Below are positions 61,549-64,000 of a DNA stretch of 64,000 bases, one piece after another (the first letter of the stretch is position 1; every line of letters begins with the position of its first letter). Origin of the DNA: Cyrtodaria siliqua (Eukaryota > Mollusca > Bivalvia > Adapedonta > Hiatellidae); contig JAWPHD010004497.1 in the NCBI GenBank assembly GCA_037043455.1, positions 1-64,000 on the forward strand, read 5' to 3'. A model generated the notes under the pieces. That model saw nothing but the letters and a program-made list of their open reading frames with translations, did no database searches and was not told the DNA's origin. The translations under genes were made by a program, and so were the position numbers.

Positions 61549-61800
61549 TGCATACCCCATCCAACCCCTTCTCCAAGAAGAAAACATGTGGTTGGCTAGT
61601 GAATGAAATAAAACCTTAATTTTGGCTTAAACAATTTATTTGCATATTGTAATTTTAAAAAAGGGTTATCGCATTTTTTCAATAAACATATTTTTAAACG
61701 TGTTTTATTGTCCAAATATTCGTTATAGCATCCTGCTAATATAAGCTTTCGCGTCGCTTAATGAATAAAAAATTAAGGCGGGACAACGTAATGTCGGAAG
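61549..61800. repeat. Local duplication, R2-free copy
   Basis: Partner of 58655-59155 lacking the R2 element. Confidence 0.8.
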
Positions 61801-63004
61801 ATATAGCCTGGCGGGTATTTCTTTATTTACACTGTCCAGTTTTAAGCACGGCGGTCCATCGGATAATTTCAATTCGAATTCCGTTTTTCGGATAAGACCG
61901 TGAAACCGGTCCATTATGGGGTGAATACAGTGAAAACATCGTCTTCTAGAAAGTAAACACAGTGTTTTTCGAGGTATGTAGAAGGTTTGCGTGTTCTGGA
62001 TTTACTGTGTTCTGTTAAAGCTGCATTTTCTGTTCGACTTTTATACTTATATTTATCAGTTTATTTTAGGCAAACTGTTTCCATTTTCAAAAAAAAGCTT
62101 CACGTGTGTCCAAGGCAAAATATGTTTGCCTGCATTGTTGATATATGCCACCTGTCTGTGGTCTGTTCGCATTTCAGACTTCGACGTGAATAGGGTAAGA
62201 TTGAGGTTTGGAGCACTCTAGAACCTAGATATATCCCCATGCATCTGTTTGCCACTGACCGTTCCAAGGCGGCACCTCTATAGTCGGCCTTTATATGTTG
62301 GTGGTGTCGCATACTTCGTTTTTCCTTGTAATTGTTGTCTGTTGAATCTGTGTTTTTAATTTACTGTGCTCCTTGATTGGTACATTTCCTGTTCGAATTT
62401 TACACCATCTTTTTTAGTATTATACCAATATTGCATAAGGAGTACCAGTCGCATCCATAGATGGGCGAACATCCCTAGTGACTCTTAAACAGAACCTGGT
62501 CCTTATATTACAACTCTTTCTTTTATACATATGATTACATACGATGCTTGGTTTGTTATTTTTGATATATTTTACTGCGATATTTTAAACATGAAAAGAA
62601 AAGTCAATATACAAACTGGATTTTGTTTCAGAACAAATGCTTGATTAAAAAATAGTTTTTAATAACCGTTTGTTATATTAAAAAAGGCAACACATTTGCA
62701 TGGTTGTATAAAAAATATTAATATATTAAGTCCAAGTAATTCAATCTTCCATATGTGTGATCTTGCTCGAGGCTATATAGTCTCCCTTGGGATACTGGTG
62801 ACATTCTGAACACGTTACATTAATACTCCCATGGTATCGGTTAATCTTATAACCGTCATGCGGGACATATTTCTGTTCTTAACAGTGATTATGCGGTAAA
62901 CATAATCTTTTATTTGACGTAGTTATAGACAACTGTTATTTTTATCTCGCCCACGAAAGTGTGTTGCGAGACAAAGCAGTCACTTTTCCGGCGGCTTTAT
63001 ACGT

Positions 63005-63430
63005 TATGTGATTGCCTCAATTTATGTCTTTGATACGTGGTCGTATATATTGTTGGCATTGGTGGACATTGCTGGATGACAAGCAATACCAAGGTCAAGG
63101 TGATAGTGGTGGTTAGGTTCCCCAATCTTAACCCTGGTTAGGTAACTTAACCTTGGTTATGTAACTTAACCTCAGTTAACCGTAATTGATTGCCTGACTC
63201 TATGTCTTTGATACGTGGACATATGTATTGTTGGCATTGGTGGACATCGCTGAAAGACAAAAAAATACCAAGGTCAATGTCATAGTTTTCGTTATTTTCC
63301 AAAATCTACACACTGGTTAAACCACTTAACCTCAGTAACTTAACTTCGTATGATTACCTCGCTTTTATTTGTTTGATACATGGTCATTAGAAGTGTTGTG
63401 TTTGGTGGACATCACTTAAGCACAAATTTC
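63005..63430. repeat. ~185-bp tandem repeat, ~2.3 copies
   Basis: gattgcct, tatgtctttgatacgtgg, attgttggcattggtggaca, gacaa..aataccaaggtca and acttaacctcagt recur from ~63011, ~63187 and, decayed, ~63352. It sits inside the second segmental duplication and is absent from the first. Confidence 0.85.
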
Positions 63431-63597
63431 ATATGCCGTTTGTCGCGGTGGGCGAGAGACACCCTCAGACCGAGGTCTTGTTTAGATATAGCGAACATGG
63501 TATTACTTCAGCTTGAGCAACGGTCGATATAATTATTCTTCCCGAAAGTGAATATTGAAAGCTGAATTTTAATGCATTGTAAGTTCAAGTAATGCCC

Positions 63598-64000
63598 CTG
63601 TCACACTATAGCGCGTTTCAACTGCGTTGGCACGGCGTTGTTTAATTTTCCAGAACGCCGTGAGATCGCAAGAAAAATCTGATATTTTTCGTGAAGATGG
63701 AGATGTCACGGCGTCCTCACAGCGACCAATGCGTTGCTACGGAGCTCCCATGGCGTTCTATCGCGTTCCTACGGAGTTCTTGTTGGCGATTGTCTGCGCT
63801 CTCACGGCGCTTCCACTGCGTGCACTGCGCTTTCACGGCGCTCACACTGCGCTGACGGCGTGTTGAAGACGTTCGTTTGCACTACCTATAATTCATTTAT
63901 ACTATTTTGTTCGTTTTTGTCATGCAAACGCCGATGGACGCGGTAGAAGCGCCTTGGAAACGCAATGATCGCCGTGACAGCTCCGTACAGTCGTTGTAAG
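63598..64000. repeat. CpG-rich repeat with degenerate 'ACGGCGTT/CTGCGTT' words
   Basis: Starts at cctgtcacactatagcgcg and is filled with acggcgt, tgcgttg, gcgctt and cacactgcgct words. Near the window edge it shows the opposite orientation (aacgcaatgatcgccgtgacagc), suggesting a foldback element whose far arm begins. GC content is far above the surroundings. The two overlapping frames here (63627-63946) are not conserved genes as far as I can see. Confidence 0.6.

Larger units (their letters stand above)
55000..63590. repeat. Segmental duplication, copy 2, fragmented
   Basis: Partner of 10530-14480 in direct order, roughly twice as long because of insertions. 55.3-56.3 kb also has an internal second copy: 55330-55410 matches 58310-58370, 56095-56245 matches 58385-58555, 55720-55800 matches 58553-58630, and 55825-55890 matches 59165-59230. 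Confidence 0.82.

Overview
The window is AT-rich, repeat-laden animal nuclear DNA with intron-split genes. tRNA-headed SINEs with ACAA-type tails, 5'-truncated non-LTR retrotransposons, a Tc1/mariner remnant and the dispersed 'GTCCGTCC...AAGGTCAAGGTCA' repeat together suggest a mollusc, most likely a bivalve. The species cannot be fixed from the sequence. No complete intronless gene, rRNA gene or convincing functional tRNA gene was seen.

Layout. 1-9203 is a nearly homogeneous tandem array of a ~1.65 kb unit, each unit carrying the same SINE with its target-site duplication. 9211-9945 is a 57-bp minisatellite. 10.5-14.4 kb is an old segmental duplication, related in direct orientation to 55.0-63.6 kb. 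15-28 kb is mostly non-coding repeats, with a transposase remnant at 23.2 kb.

The centre, 28.3-41.2 kb on the minus strand, holds what I judge to be a real, apparently undescribed gene: an immunoglobulin-superfamily type I membrane receptor. Nine exons can be read directly: signal peptide, Ig domain A, Ig domain B, stalk, transmembrane exon and four short cytoplasmic exons. Splice sites and phases agree at every junction, and the exons sum to 1191 nt, an exact 397 codons including stop. The tail carries three tyrosine motifs (YIQG, VYNEI, YYKL). Exon duplications surround it: a decayed second signal exon, three versions of the stalk exon with different ends, and a broken third copy at 46.7-48.2 kb. 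The third copy has a truncated Ig exon and a terminal exon encoding three tandem YxNM motifs followed by a poly(A) signal. The picture is a small, locally expanding cluster of Ig receptors with diversified signalling tails.

42-54.5 kb holds LINE and SINE fragments, dispersed repeats and simple repeats (19-bp and 18-bp minisatellites, a TCAA array). 55-64 kb is the second, more fragmented copy of the segmental duplication, with SINE and other insertions. It ends in a ~187-bp tandem repeat and a CpG-rich repeat cut by the window edge.

Many open frames in this window are by-products of minisatellites whose period keeps a frame open; these were not called as genes. All homology statements come from reading the sequence by eye, with no database search.
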